Shown: positions 33,342-41,221, counted from the first letter of the stretch. The stretch: 44,114 bases of DNA from Candidatus Woesearchaeota archaeon (GCA_018303205.1 JAGVYP010000036.1:1-44114); one strand, 5' to 3'. Program-made: numbers and translations. Notes: generated from the letters alone by a model not told the origin.

Positions 33342-34273
33342 AGCTTCACGGTCTCTCCTGTGACAAGAGATTTTTCTCCTGCAGAGATGATTTTTTGTAT
33401 GCGTAATGCAAGATCAATATTTGGATAAGTATTTTCTTTTTTTTGGAGAACATCAAGAAAATGATGTAATTCCCAGACTAAAGGCTCTGGATGTGCATAT
33501 GACATTTTTTTCTTTTTTCCCTCTTTGATGATAGTAATAGTTTGCTCAAGCAATTCAACAAAAATATCTTTGTCTGTAAAACGAAAGAGAAGAGAACGTT
33601 CTTTTTGTGCACCAACCCAACCAAGAGAAAGATGGGAAGTGAAGGTAGGATAAAGTAGATCAACAGAGACAAAGTCATGGAAAGGATTATTTTTCTTTAT
33701 TTTTTTTCCTTGGGCATAAATGGTGAGAGGTTGTGTTTCAAAAAGAAAATCGAAGATATCAAAAAAATGAAGGATGGTAGGAAGGACACCACAATCTTTT
33801 TGCGGAATGCTTTGTCCGAGAAAGTTTCCTTCAATGTGGTAGAGTTTTTCTTTTTCTGGTAAGACCATTTTTTTTAGTTCTTTTACTGCTTTGTTAAAGC
33901 GAAAAATATGGCCAACAAACAGTGTTTTTTTGTGGAGGGTAGAAAGTTTTTGAAGTTCTTGTATTTCTTTTTCATGAAGAGCTAAAGGTTTTTCAACAAA
34001 AACATGACATTGGGGTAAGCATTGTTTTATGAATGTAGAATGAGTAGTTGCAGGAGTAGTGATAACCACTGCGTCTACGTTCTGAAGAATTTTTTTTTCA
34101 AAAGAAGAAAATGTTGGTATTCCAAATTCTTTTGTAATCTTTTGAGCTGATGAAGATGTTGCAACCACAACACCTTTGAGCTTAATCTTTTTTTGTTTTT
34201 CAAATTGTTGTAAAACGCGCAGATGATGCTTCCCAAATTTTCCACAGCCAATGAGCAGAATGAGAGGAACCAT
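33338..34273 (-). CDS. Gfo/Idh/MocA-family oxidoreductase
   Basis: The product is 311 aa. LLIGCGKFGKHHLRVL is the NAD(P) loop, VVITTPATTH follows, and VFVEKPLALH holds the conserved catalytic Lys of E-K-P. FVGHIFRFNKAV begins the alpha/beta C-terminal domain. The family oxidises or reduces sugar hydroxyl/keto groups, often on nucleotide sugars. It lies 8 nt after the transaldolase gene in the hddA operon. Together with the DAO protein it could introduce an amino- or keto-sugar step; no aminotransferase is present in the window. Confidence 0.85.
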   Translation of the reverse strand: MVPLILLIGCGKFGKHHLRVLQQFEKQKKIKLKGVVVATSSSAQKITKEFGIPTFSSFEKKILQNVDAVVITTPATTHSTFIKQCLPQCHVFVEKPLALHEKEIQELQKLSTLHKKTLFVGHIFRFNKAVKELKKMVLPEKEKLYHIEGNFLGQSIPQKDCGVLPTILHFFDIFDFLFETQPLTIYAQGKKIKKNNPFHDFVSVDLLYPTFTSHLSLGWVGAQKERSLLFRFTDKDIFVELLEQTITIIKEGKKKKMSYAHPEPLVWELHHFLDVLQKKENTYPNIDLALRIQKIISAGEKSLVTGETVKL

Positions 34274-34281
34274 ATCTTGAT

Positions 34282-34938
34282 TTATTGTTCTCCCTTTTTA
34301 AAAGCTTCCCATTTGTCAAGAAACTCTTGGATAGTACTTTCTGTTCTCGGATGATAGCTCATTTCATAGAGAAATTGCGGAGGAATCGTAAGCACATGAG
34401 CTCCTGTTCGTAATGCCTGGTTGATATGGGAGATTTGACGGAAACTTCCAATAATGACTTTGGTAGGCATGTTATGCATACGTAGAATGTCAACGGTTTC
34501 TTTTACGATCTGTTCTGCAGAAACTCCTAGATCTTCCATTCTCGCCCAGAACAAGCTCACATAGGTTGCTCCTGCTTTTGCAGCAAGAATAGCTTGCTTG
34601 GTAGACATACACGCAGTAACATTTGTTTTAATGCCTTCTTCCTTGAATATTTTTACTGCTTTTAGTCCATTAATATTCATAGGAACTTTAACAACCACAT
34701 TTTTTCCAAAAGCTGCGAGCTCTCTTCCTTGCTTGAGCATTTCTTGCAGATCATTGGTAGTAACTTCAAGGCTTACAGGACCTTTGATAAGAGAAAGTAT
34801 TGCTTTCATTTGGGTAACGTGATCTTTATTTCCTTCTTTGACCATAATAAGAGGGTTGGTAGTACATCCATCAATAACTCCCATGCTGCTCAGCTCTTGG
34901 AGGTCTTTGAGGTTTGCGGTATCTGCGAAAAATTCCAT
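34282..34938 (-). CDS. Transaldolase (small TalC/MipB-like form)
   Basis: The product is 218 aa, the length of short transaldolases and fructose-6-phosphate aldolases. FADTANLKDL (D6), CTTNPLIM (N28) and VVVKVPM with Schiff-base lysine K84 are all present. Transaldolase interconverts sedoheptulose-7-phosphate plus glyceraldehyde-3-phosphate with fructose-6-phosphate plus erythrose-4-phosphate. Here it lies two genes after gmhA, whose substrate is sedoheptulose-7-phosphate, so it may feed heptose synthesis. ATG 34938 is preceded by AAGGAGTGAT at 34946-34955. The GTG at 34947 lies inside that site and is rejected. A structured RNA element (34970-35076) precedes it. Confidence 0.88.
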   Translation of the reverse strand: MEFFADTANLKDLQELSSMGVIDGCTTNPLIMVKEGNKDHVTQMKAILSLIKGPVSLEVTTNDLQEMLKQGRELAAFGKNVVVKVPMNINGLKAVKIFKEEGIKTNVTACMSTKQAILAAKAGATYVSLFWARMEDLGVSAEQIVKETVDILRMHNMPTKVIIGSFRQISHINQALRTGAHVLTIPPQFLYEMSYHPRTESTIQEFLDKWEAFKKGEQ

Positions 34939-34945
34939 AGTTATC

Positions 34946-34955
34946 ACTCCTTAAA
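34946..34955 (-). promoter_or_regulatory. Strong ribosome binding site of the transaldolase gene
   Basis: On the minus strand this reads AAGGAGTGAT, 7 nt before ATG 34938. It decides that start and shows the gene is translated from a leadered, probably polycistronic mRNA. Confidence 0.6.
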
Positions 34956-34969
34956 GTTTATATCACTGG

Positions 34970-35076
34970 TAAGAATCATTGCGTAGCTAGGCTGCTCCGT
35001 TGATCGCAGATCTTGCGAAAAACAGCCTGCATGAATCGGCTGTTTTTCTGTTTTTGCTACAAGGCAATGATTCTTA
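34970..35076 (-). ncRNA. Structured RNA candidate, copy 2 (three-way junction)
   Basis: On the minus strand the outer stem pairs TAAGAATCATTGC (35064-35076) with 34970-34982, then a CTT bulge (35061-35063), then GTAG 35057-35060 with CTAC 34983-34986. Hairpin 2 is AAAAACAGCC 35038-35047 with 35018-35027, loop GATTCATGCA. Hairpin 3 is CTGC 35006-35009 with GCAG 34992-34995, loop GATCAACGGA. Loops, bulge and GTAG/CTAC are identical to copy 1 (12761-12876), while the outer stem, the foot of hairpin 2 and hairpin 3 carry compensatory changes. It fills the 150-nt gap between the phosphoribosyltransferase stop and the transaldolase ribosome binding site, so it would be within the operon transcript. 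Confidence 0.65.
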
Positions 35077-35088
35077 TTCACCGAATTA

Positions 35089-35529
35089 TTAGTTTCTTTC
35101 ATCTTCATGTTCCCAACAATAATTTATTTTGTTTTCAGTTTCCCTGAAAAAAAAATGAGGTTTGAAAATGCTTTGTGGTTTTTGAAAAAGCACCGCAGTA
35201 TAATTTTTTCTTCCCTGCATGAATTGGGATAAGGTTTTTCCTGTGTTGGTGCAATCATCTACGATTAATGTTTTTTCAGTAATATCTGCTTTTTCTAAAA
35301 TAAGAGATATCTTCATTTTATAAGAGAGCGTTACTGCTAAGGGGAGTCCTCCTCTTGGTAATCCATACACACTTTCAAATTTGAAACTATTCTGTTTTTC
35401 AAATTCTTGAATGTGGGAAAGCAAGACTTGGGTTGCTAATCTGAAATCTGCCCAGCTCAGGAAATCAAGAACTTCTTCTTGTTGAAGCTTTTGTTCTTCT
35501 GGATCAAAATCATGCGCTAAGTTATCCAT
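35089..35529 (-). CDS. Phosphoribosyltransferase-fold protein
   Basis: The product is 146 aa with the type I PRTase core: ESVYGLPRGGLPLAV (a substrate/PPi loop region) and TLIVDDCTNTGKTL, the 13-residue PRPP-binding motif with its paired Asp residues. The family adds or removes phosphoribose from bases or acts as a regulator. It is shorter than most salvage enzymes (~180 aa). The start overlaps gmhA's end by 8 nt. Its link to heptose-phosphate metabolism is unclear; it might sense PRPP or a related sugar phosphate. Confidence 0.75.
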   Translation of the reverse strand: MDNLAHDFDPEEQKLQQEEVLDFLSWADFRLATQVLLSHIQEFEKQNSFKFESVYGLPRGGLPLAVTLSYKMKISLILEKADITEKTLIVDDCTNTGKTLSQFMQGRKNYTAVLFQKPQSIFKPHFFFRETENKINYCWEHEDERN

Positions 35530-36139
35530 GCTGTGCTCCGTGCTCCTTGATTTTTTCTAAAAGCCGAAAAATAATGAGGTGTTGTAAGACACAGTGAAAT
35601 GCCTCTACATGAGGAGTTGAATGTGCAGGAACAACAATGCATGCATCACACATCTCTTTCATTTTACCCCCATCAAATCCTGATAAGCCTACCATTTTTG
35701 CTCCTCTTTCTTTTGCAAGCTTCATAGCTTCGACGAGATTACCAGACCATCCCGAGCCTCCGTGTACTGAAATAAGAAGAAGAACATCATCTTGTTCTAG
35801 GAAAGTATGTAATAATCCTGAGTATGCTTTGTCCCATCCGCAATCATTAATCCATGCAGTGAGCGCTGCTTGATTGTCATTTAAGCAGAATGCTCTGAAT
35901 CCTTTATTGGTTGAGATGTCTTTGAAGGAGCTGTCATTAGAAACTGTTTTTGCAAGGTCTCCTGCAAAGTGGGATGCTGCAGCTGCGCTTCCTCCATTGC
36001 CCACGGTGTATACTCTCTTTCCTTTTTTCCATGCTTCAAACAAGATTTCTATTGCTTTATCAATAGAAACATGATCAAATCTATCAATAACTTCATGTGC
36101 GTCTTTGAAATAGTTGATTATATATTCTGTATTTTGCAT
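35522..36139 (-). CDS. gmhA: Sedoheptulose-7-phosphate isomerase (SIS domain)
   Basis: The product is 205 aa from ATG 36139, or 210 aa from ATG 36154. It belongs to the GmhA family of SIS-domain isomerases, which convert sedoheptulose-7-phosphate to D-glycero-D-manno-heptose-7-phosphate. The phosphate-binding VGNGGSAAAASHFAGDL, SVHGGSGWSGNLVEAM and C-terminal HVEAFHCVLQHLI agree with the family. I prefer ATG 36139, just after the hddA stop and 5 nt after GAGGAT, but the upstream ATG overlapping hddA by 14 nt cannot be excluded. It is cotranscribed with hddA. Confidence 0.85.
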   Translation of the reverse strand: MQNTEYIINYFKDAHEVIDRFDHVSIDKAIEILFEAWKKGKRVYTVGNGGSAAAASHFAGDLAKTVSNDSSFKDISTNKGFRAFCLNDNQAALTAWINDCGWDKAYSGLLHTFLEQDDVLLLISVHGGSGWSGNLVEAMKLAKERGAKMVGLSGFDGGKMKEMCDACIVVPAHSTPHVEAFHCVLQHLIIFRLLEKIKEHGAQHG

Positions 36140-36140
36140 G

Positions 36141-37133
36141 CTATCCTCTTTCATTGTTAAAAACTATGGTAGAACCGTCAAATTCAAAATGAAAGTCTAA
36201 TGGGATTAATCCTGCTTTGCTCATTTCTTGAATAAATTTTTCTTTGTCTTTGTCAACGTAAAACATGAAGAAGCCTCCACCACCTGCACCCATAATTTTA
36301 CCACCGATAGCACCATTTTGGAGAGCGATATTGTACCATTCATCAATTTTGGAATTGGTCATTTTTTTGCTGAGTTTTTGTTTGGTTTGCCAATGAATGT
36401 TCATCCATTCTCCAAAACGTCTCAGATTTCCTGCTTCAAGTGCTTTTTTGATTTCTTCACCAATTTCTTTGATTTGGGTTAAACCATTGATTTTTTCTTC
36501 ATCAGTTTCTGCTTCTTTGCGTTGACTTGCTAAAACTTCATCTGCTGAGCGAGTAAGACCTGTATAGAGAAATACAAGATTCTTTTCTAATGCGCGTAAG
36601 TGATGATCTGCAATGTCTAAAGGGCTCACAATGACTTTTCCATTTTTGTTGATGTTCATGGTCATGATGCCACCAAATGCTGCTGCGTATTGATCTTGTA
36701 GTCCTGCTTCTGTGCGGAGAATTTCCATTTGAATTTGAGTTGCTTCGTCTGCTAAGGTTTTTTTAGAAACTTTTTCTCCTTTGTATGCGTGGAGTGCGTG
36801 TAAAACTCCTACGAGAAAGCTGCTTGAAGAGCCTAATCCAGATCCTGCGGGAAGGTCTGCAACGCTAGTTATTTCTATAGGCTCTTTGATGTTAAGTAAG
36901 CGCAATGCTTCCCTGACTAAGGGGTGTTGAATTTCGTCCAAAGTTTTCGTCATTTCAGTTTTTTTGTACCTGATAAAGAAGTCATCATAGAGAATCCTTT
37001 TTTGAACGATAATGTACATGTATTTGTCTACCGTAGCAGAGATTAAGGAGCCTCCTTTTTTGGTATAGTAAAAAGGAAGGTCTGTGCCTCCACCACCTAT
37101 GGGAATACGAAAAGGGGTTCTGCTGATGATCAT
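36141..37133 (-). CDS. hddA: D-glycero-alpha-D-manno-heptose-7-phosphate kinase (GHMP)
   Basis: The product is 330 aa, a GHMP-family kinase. RTPFRIPIGGGGTDLP is the characteristic HddA-type N-terminus. The ATP-binding PAGSGLGSSSS is at 95-105, and the third GHMP motif KIMGAGGGGFFMF is near the C-terminus. HddA phosphorylates heptose-7-phosphate at C1, giving the 1,7-bisphosphate that GmhB then dephosphorylates at C7. The related fucokinase/galactokinase members are alternatives, but gmhA and gmhB homologues beside it favour HddA. It is first in a long minus-strand operon; ATG 37133 is 25.5 nt from a TATA box. Confidence 0.87.
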   Translation of the reverse strand: MIISRTPFRIPIGGGGTDLPFYYTKKGGSLISATVDKYMYIIVQKRILYDDFFIRYKKTEMTKTLDEIQHPLVREALRLLNIKEPIEITSVADLPAGSGLGSSSSFLVGVLHALHAYKGEKVSKKTLADEATQIQMEILRTEAGLQDQYAAAFGGIMTMNINKNGKVIVSPLDIADHHLRALEKNLVFLYTGLTRSADEVLASQRKEAETDEEKINGLTQIKEIGEEIKKALEAGNLRRFGEWMNIHWQTKQKLSKKMTNSKIDEWYNIALQNGAIGGKIMGAGGGGFFMFYVDKDKEKFIQEMSKAGLIPLDFHFEFDGSTIVFNNERG

Positions 37134-37154
37134 AAAAGATGAAAAAAGTATTGA

Positions 37155-37162
37155 TATATAAA
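37155..37162 (-). promoter_or_regulatory. TATA box for the hddA operon
   Basis: On the minus strand this reads TTTATATA, centred 25.5 nt before ATG 37133. It predicts a leaderless mRNA for the operon running to 29675. Confidence 0.6.
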
Positions 37163-37235
37163 TATTGTGTAGAAAAGTTTATAAATAGAAAAACATATTA
37201 TTATTTTTATATAGAAAATAATATTTTGTAAAGCT

Positions 37236-37243
37236 TTTTAAAA
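37236..37243 (+). promoter_or_regulatory. TATA-like box for the cupin-gmhB operon
   Basis: TTTTAAAA is centred at 37239.5, ~26 nt before ATG 37265, predicting a leaderless mRNA. It is divergent from the hddA promoter across a 131-bp gap, allowing joint control. Confidence 0.5.
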
Positions 37244-37264
37244 CAGAAGAAAATCAAGATAAAA

Positions 37265-37612
37265 ATGGACACGCTTACCGTAGAAAGACCTTGGGGAAAA
37301 TTTGAGCTCTTTACTGCAAATCAACAATGCAGCGTAAAAATACTAACGATCAAACCTTACTCTTCCATTAGTTTGCAATATCATAACCATCGCGAAGAAT
37401 TTTGGCATATAGTTGTGGGAAGCGCAAAAATTACCATAGGAGATAAAACCCTGCAAGCAAAAGCAGGAGACGAATTTTTCATTCCCAAAAAAACCAATCA
37501 CAGAATAGAAACACAAAACGAAACACTGAAAGTATTAGAAATCATGTACGGAAAATTTGACGAAGAAGATAACGTACGATTAGAAGATAAATATGGACGA
37601 GTAAAAAAATGA
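37265..37612 (+). CDS. Cupin, mannose-6-phosphate isomerase C-terminal-like
   Basis: The product is 115 aa, a single cupin barrel. VERPWGKFELF and SISLQYHNHREEFWHIV give the H-x-H-x(3,4)-E metal motif, and AGDEFFIPKKTNHRIE gives the second His motif. These fit the type II phosphomannose isomerase cupin (as in ManC C-termini or stand-alone ManA-like proteins). It could interconvert mannose-6-phosphate and fructose-6-phosphate, or a heptose analogue. It overlaps gmhB by 4 nt (ATGA), so it belongs to sugar-phosphate supply for this locus. Confidence 0.82.
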   Translation: MDTLTVERPWGKFELFTANQQCSVKILTIKPYSSISLQYHNHREEFWHIVVGSAKITIGDKTLQAKAGDEFFIPKKTNHRIETQNETLKVLEIMYGKFDEEDNVRLEDKYGRVKK

Positions 37613-38202
37613 ATAAAGCATTTTTTTTCGATAAAGATGGAGTCTTAAATGAGGGAGTTTATCGTGAGGATTATTATAAAAAAGGAAAATTTCTCAACGG
37701 CGCTCCCATAGACATAAAGGATTTGAAAATAAAACCAGACGCAAAAAAAACCATTACTTTAGTAAAACAAAAGGGATTTATTCCGGTTATTGTTACCAAT
37801 CAGCCTGATTTTCTTGGAAAAGATGTTCCTTTGAAAAAATATGAAGAAATGATTACTAAAATATGTGAAACCATAGATATTCCCAAAAGAAACATTTTTA
37901 CCTGTCTCCACAAAAATGAAATCGGACTTCCTTGCAATTGCAAAAAACCAAAACCTGATTTATTCTTAATGGCAAAAGGAGTTTTTGATATTGACATGAA
38001 AAGCTCCTGGGTAATAGGTGACTCTTGGAAAGATCTCAAAGCAGGACTTGATGCAGGAGTAAAAAATACTATTTTTTTGCTGATTAAAAAAGAAGAAGGA
38101 AAACAAGTAGGCAATGAAGGAGACTTAAAAAAAATGGAAGAACAAAGCATAAAACCAGCACATATTATTACAAAATTAGCTGAATTGAAGAAGATCCTCT
38201 AG
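37609..38202 (+). CDS. gmhB: Heptose 1,7-bisphosphate 7-phosphatase (HAD family)
   Basis: The product is 197 aa. FFDKDGVLNEG supplies nucleophile D8 and acid/base D10, VIVTNQPDF is motif II, and CLHKNEIGLPCNCKKPKP has the Cys/His zinc loop typical of GmhB/HisB-type phosphatases. The Lys precedes VIGDSWKDLKAG (motif IV). GmhB removes the C7 phosphate of heptose-1,7-bisphosphate. It is ATGA-coupled to the cupin gene and convergent with the GT4 gene (2-nt gap). Histidinol-phosphatase is an alternative, made unlikely by hddA and gmhA nearby. Confidence 0.87.
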   Translation: MNKAFFFDKDGVLNEGVYREDYYKKGKFLNGAPIDIKDLKIKPDAKKTITLVKQKGFIPVIVTNQPDFLGKDVPLKKYEEMITKICETIDIPKRNIFTCLHKNEIGLPCNCKKPKPDLFLMAKGVFDIDMKSSWVIGDSWKDLKAGLDAGVKNTIFLLIKKEEGKQVGNEGDLKKMEEQSIKPAHIITKLAELKKIL

Positions 38203-38204
38203 TT

Positions 38205-39317
38205 TTATAAGTTGAGAACATCCCTAAACAATTTTATATATCTTTCTCCTTGTTTGCTATTTGCCAGTTCAATTGCATATTCTCTGCTTTTTTTTGAAAA
38301 TGCTGCATGAAGTTTTTGATCAGAGAGTATTTTTTTTATTTTTTTTACAAATTCATGAATTTCTCCTTCTTTGATGTCAATGAGGTATCCATTGACACTC
38401 TGACGTACTTGTTCAACCGTTCCTCCTCCTTTAGAAGCAACAATGGGCAAGCCACAAGCCATGGCTTCATTGACACTTGCAGCTAAAGGCTCTACTTCGC
38501 TGGGAAAAATAAACACATCTGAAGAAGCAAAGATTTTAGGAATACACTCTCTGGGAGGCCTTACGTCTGAAAAATAAATATTGGTATGCTTGCTAAAATC
38601 TAAGTGTAACTCATTTTTTCCATGGACTATAAAATTATATTCTGGAAGCAGTTCTGCAATTTTGGGAATGAGATACGCACGCTTTGTTTGCGTAATCTTA
38701 CTCAGGTACAACACATTTTTGTTATTATTTTTTATTCCATAAAACTTTTTCACCCAGGAAAGATCTTTTTTCGAAGGTTGAAATAAATGAATATCTGTTC
38801 TGTCTCGAATAACATGCACTTTTGACTCATCTAAATGAAATCCTTGTGCAAACCCTTTTTTAGAAAATTCGCTCACCGTAATGATAGCATCTGCTCTTTT
38901 CAACAAATACCAGTACGACCAAAACTGCATTCTTTTAAACAAAGGACCCTTTCTATTATGACCGAAGCGTTCCCAACACGTGTGTACACAAAAGATATAT
39001 TTCAAAGAGGGACGAAATATTTTTGCAAGAATCATCGTTAAAAATTCTCGAGGACCACCATTACCAATGAAAACGTCACTAGAAAAGAATTTTTTGAAAG
39101 AGAAAAAAATGCTTTGCAAAGAACGAAGAAAAGCGTGTGAAGAAACAGAAATGATTTCAATTTCTTTAGTATTAAAATCTGCAGTATAAGAAGGCAATTT
39201 CATAATCGAAAAAGAAAATCCTGAGGGAAGAGAACGAATAATATTCCTGTTTCCAATAGGAAGTGCTGCTTCTCTAAAGGGATTCAAAAAGAAGATATCA
39301 AGAAGTTTTGTACTCAT
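38205..39317 (-). CDS. GT4-family glycosyltransferase
   Basis: The product is 370 aa, a GT-B fold enzyme. DVFIGNGGPREF and CVHTCWERFGHN occur in the N-terminal domain. VLYLSKITQTKRAYLIP opens the donor domain. FPSEVEPLAASVNEAMACG is the E-x7-E motif, followed by GLPIVASKGGG. It adds a sugar to a growing glycan in the cytoplasm. It starts 2 nt after the upstream radical SAM gene's stop, with AAGGAT serving as ribosome binding site, so the two act together. Donor and acceptor are unknown. Confidence 0.88.
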   Translation of the reverse strand: MSTKLLDIFFLNPFREAALPIGNRNIIRSLPSGFSFSIMKLPSYTADFNTKEIEIISVSSHAFLRSLQSIFFSFKKFFSSDVFIGNGGPREFLTMILAKIFRPSLKYIFCVHTCWERFGHNRKGPLFKRMQFWSYWYLLKRADAIITVSEFSKKGFAQGFHLDESKVHVIRDRTDIHLFQPSKKDLSWVKKFYGIKNNNKNVLYLSKITQTKRAYLIPKIAELLPEYNFIVHGKNELHLDFSKHTNIYFSDVRPPRECIPKIFASSDVFIFPSEVEPLAASVNEAMACGLPIVASKGGGTVEQVRQSVNGYLIDIKEGEIHEFVKKIKKILSDQKLHAAFSKKSREYAIELANSKQGERYIKLFRDVLNL

Positions 39318-39319
39318 TG

Positions 39320-40879
39320 CTAATCCTTATTTGAGCGCCAGCGGTAACCTGCTGTGCGTTTGATAGCTTGTGCAATAAATTCTTTATTGTTGACGTAATC
39401 GTTTGCTTCATCACGTATTCTCGCAAGCTTTTCAGGAGGAACTATAGTATTCTTCATAACCGGATGCTTCCAATTCATCATATCAGGATCAAAATTCTTA
39501 TCTAAGTATCCTCCCTCAAGTGCAATATCATAAAGTTGTGATCCTGGAAAAGGAATAGGAACAAAAAAAGTAACATAAGGTGCTCCTGCTTCTGCAAGTT
39601 TTTTTCCAAATTCAATGCTGGTTTGTATTTCTTCCTCAGTCTCATCAGGAAATCCGATCATCATGTTTACAGGAGCCATGATCCCCATACTCCTCATGGT
39701 TCTCATAAGAGCAAGAAGATCCATTTTGTCATGCTGCACTTTTCCACTTGCATACACATTCAGAATACGCTGATTTCCAGATTCAACAGGAAAGACAATT
39801 TGTTTAAAACCCGTATCTTTAAGCAATTGCAAAAAAGGAACATCAATGACCCATTTACCGTCCACAAGCGGTTGTGTCCTATCAAAATAGTCAATAAGGT
39901 TCATACCATTCACGTTCATAATCGTTAATCCTTTATCTTTTATTTTTTGAAAGAGCTCTCGTGCACGCTCTTTTTTTGCAAGCAAAGAATCATCTTCAAA
40001 GAATATTTTTTTAACACCGAGGGATTTGAGTTTGTCAACTTCTTGCACAACACGCTGTATAGAATGTACACGATATTTTCCTATGTCATCTTTTTCTTTA
40101 GAAATATGGCAGTACTTGCATCTCCAAATGCATCCGCGAGAAGTCATAATGGGGGCATACCTTTCAATTTTTTGAGCTCCAGTCATATCTGTTCCATGAG
40201 CAGAAGCAGTTAAAGATTCATACACTTCAAAAGGTAGCTTTTCCCAAGCAGGCATGGGAAGCTCATCAAGTTCTTGTGGAAAACAAGTGATATCAGGATG
40301 ATTGATAACAATATTTTTGTTCTGATCAAGAAATGCAACTCCGGCAATGCCATGGGGATCTTCTTTGAGCAATCGGGGAAGAATAAGCTCTCCTTCAGTT
40401 AAGCAAATCGCATCAAAATTTCCTGTTTTCAAAAATCGCTCATAGAGAGAACGTGCATTGACTCCTCCTGCAAAAACTTTAATCTGAGGATTAGCTTTTT
40501 TGATAGCAGCTGCTGTGCGAAAAGCCATGTTAGTTTGCGGCGTGAAGTTAGAATTAAGCCCTACAAAAGTGTATCCTCCCTTAACAACATACTCTGCAAT
40601 TTCATCAAAATCCATACCAATCTTAATAAGGCCATTAGCCTGCTTCACAAGACGATAGAACGTCTTCTCTAAAGAAACACCCGGAGGACCGACTGATGCA
40701 TCAAGCAGATCTGTAGGAATCCCTTGCTTTTCCAATGCTGCTGCAAGGTAAAGAGGACCTAAAGAGCCATCAGGACGAGGAGTTTCAATCTCCATAAGCT
40801 GATTAGGAGGATAAATAATAAGACCCTTATGAGCTTGGTGGGATTTTATTGATTGAAGATGCACAAGTTGAGTTTCCAT
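39320..40879 (-). CDS. B12-binding-domain radical SAM protein (second)
   Basis: The product is 519 aa. GLIIYPPNQLMEIETPRPDG begins the N-terminal cobalamin-type domain. TSRGCIWRCKYC holds the C-x3-C-x2-C cluster motif, and FFEDDSLL and FPVESGNQRIL follow. MMIGFPDETEEEIQTSIEF belongs to the same BchE-like class as the gene at 12949-14484, but the two proteins are only distantly alike. It leads a two-gene operon with a GT4 glycosyltransferase, suggesting a methylation or rearrangement on sugar or lipid. A ferredoxin gene diverges from it, a likely electron donor. ATG 40879 lies 27.5 nt from a TATA-like box. Confidence 0.85.
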   Translation of the reverse strand: METQLVHLQSIKSHQAHKGLIIYPPNQLMEIETPRPDGSLGPLYLAAALEKQGIPTDLLDASVGPPGVSLEKTFYRLVKQANGLIKIGMDFDEIAEYVVKGGYTFVGLNSNFTPQTNMAFRTAAAIKKANPQIKVFAGGVNARSLYERFLKTGNFDAICLTEGELILPRLLKEDPHGIAGVAFLDQNKNIVINHPDITCFPQELDELPMPAWEKLPFEVYESLTASAHGTDMTGAQKIERYAPIMTSRGCIWRCKYCHISKEKDDIGKYRVHSIQRVVQEVDKLKSLGVKKIFFEDDSLLAKKERARELFQKIKDKGLTIMNVNGMNLIDYFDRTQPLVDGKWVIDVPFLQLLKDTGFKQIVFPVESGNQRILNVYASGKVQHDKMDLLALMRTMRSMGIMAPVNMMIGFPDETEEEIQTSIEFGKKLAEAGAPYVTFFVPIPFPGSQLYDIALEGGYLDKNFDPDMMNWKHPVMKNTIVPPEKLARIRDEANDYVNNKEFIAQAIKRTAGYRWRSNKD

Positions 40880-40902
40880 GATCAGACAGTAGAGGGGGTT
40901 CT

Positions 40903-40910
40903 TTTTTAAA
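40903..40910 (-). promoter_or_regulatory. TATA-like box for the radical SAM-GT4 operon
   Basis: On the minus strand this reads TTTAAAAA, centred 27.5 nt before ATG 40879. Confidence 0.5.
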
Positions 40911-40935
40911 GGTTTTGAAAAATCGATCCCAAATG

Positions 40936-40943
40936 TTTATATA
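40936..40943 (+). promoter_or_regulatory. TATA box for the ferredoxin gene
   Basis: TTTATATA is centred at 40939.5, 27.5 nt before ATG 40967. It rules out the upstream ATG at 40950 and predicts a leaderless mRNA. Confidence 0.6.
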
Positions 40944-40966
40944 AAGCTTATGAACTATAAGAAGAT

Positions 40967-41221
40967 ATGGGAAATTTTCAAATCCAACATGACAGGCCAA
41001 ACTGCATAGCTTGCGGAGTATGCGAATCCATTGCTCCAGAATTTTGGGAAATGGATAAAAATGATGGAAAATCCAATTTGAAAGCATGCAAAAAAGTAGG
41101 TCATGAAGAGCATCGCGATATTGACGAACATACTTTTGAAGAAAATAGAGAAGCTGCTGATCGCTGTCCTGTAAATATTATTCACATTGTTAACAAAGAA
41201 ACAGGAGAAAGGCTAATTTAA
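40967..41221 (+). CDS. Single-cluster [4Fe-4S] ferredoxin
   Basis: The product is 84 aa with C13-x-x-C16-x-x-C19 and C67-P, giving four cluster ligands, plus an extra C41. It shares length and layout with the ferredoxin at 12479-12730, which has Ala in place of C16, so the pair probably differ in cluster type and potential. It diverges from a B12 radical SAM gene and most likely supplies electrons to it or to related enzymes. A long structured inverted repeat begins 16 nt after the stop. Confidence 0.88.
   Translation: MGNFQIQHDRPNCIACGVCESIAPEFWEMDKNDGKSNLKACKKVGHEEHRDIDEHTFEENREAADRCPVNIIHIVNKETGERLI

Noticed and set aside
34939-34947. GTG start at 34947 for transaldolase
   Set aside because: It overlaps the strong ribosome binding site for ATG 34938, and the conserved transaldolase N-terminus begins at that ATG.
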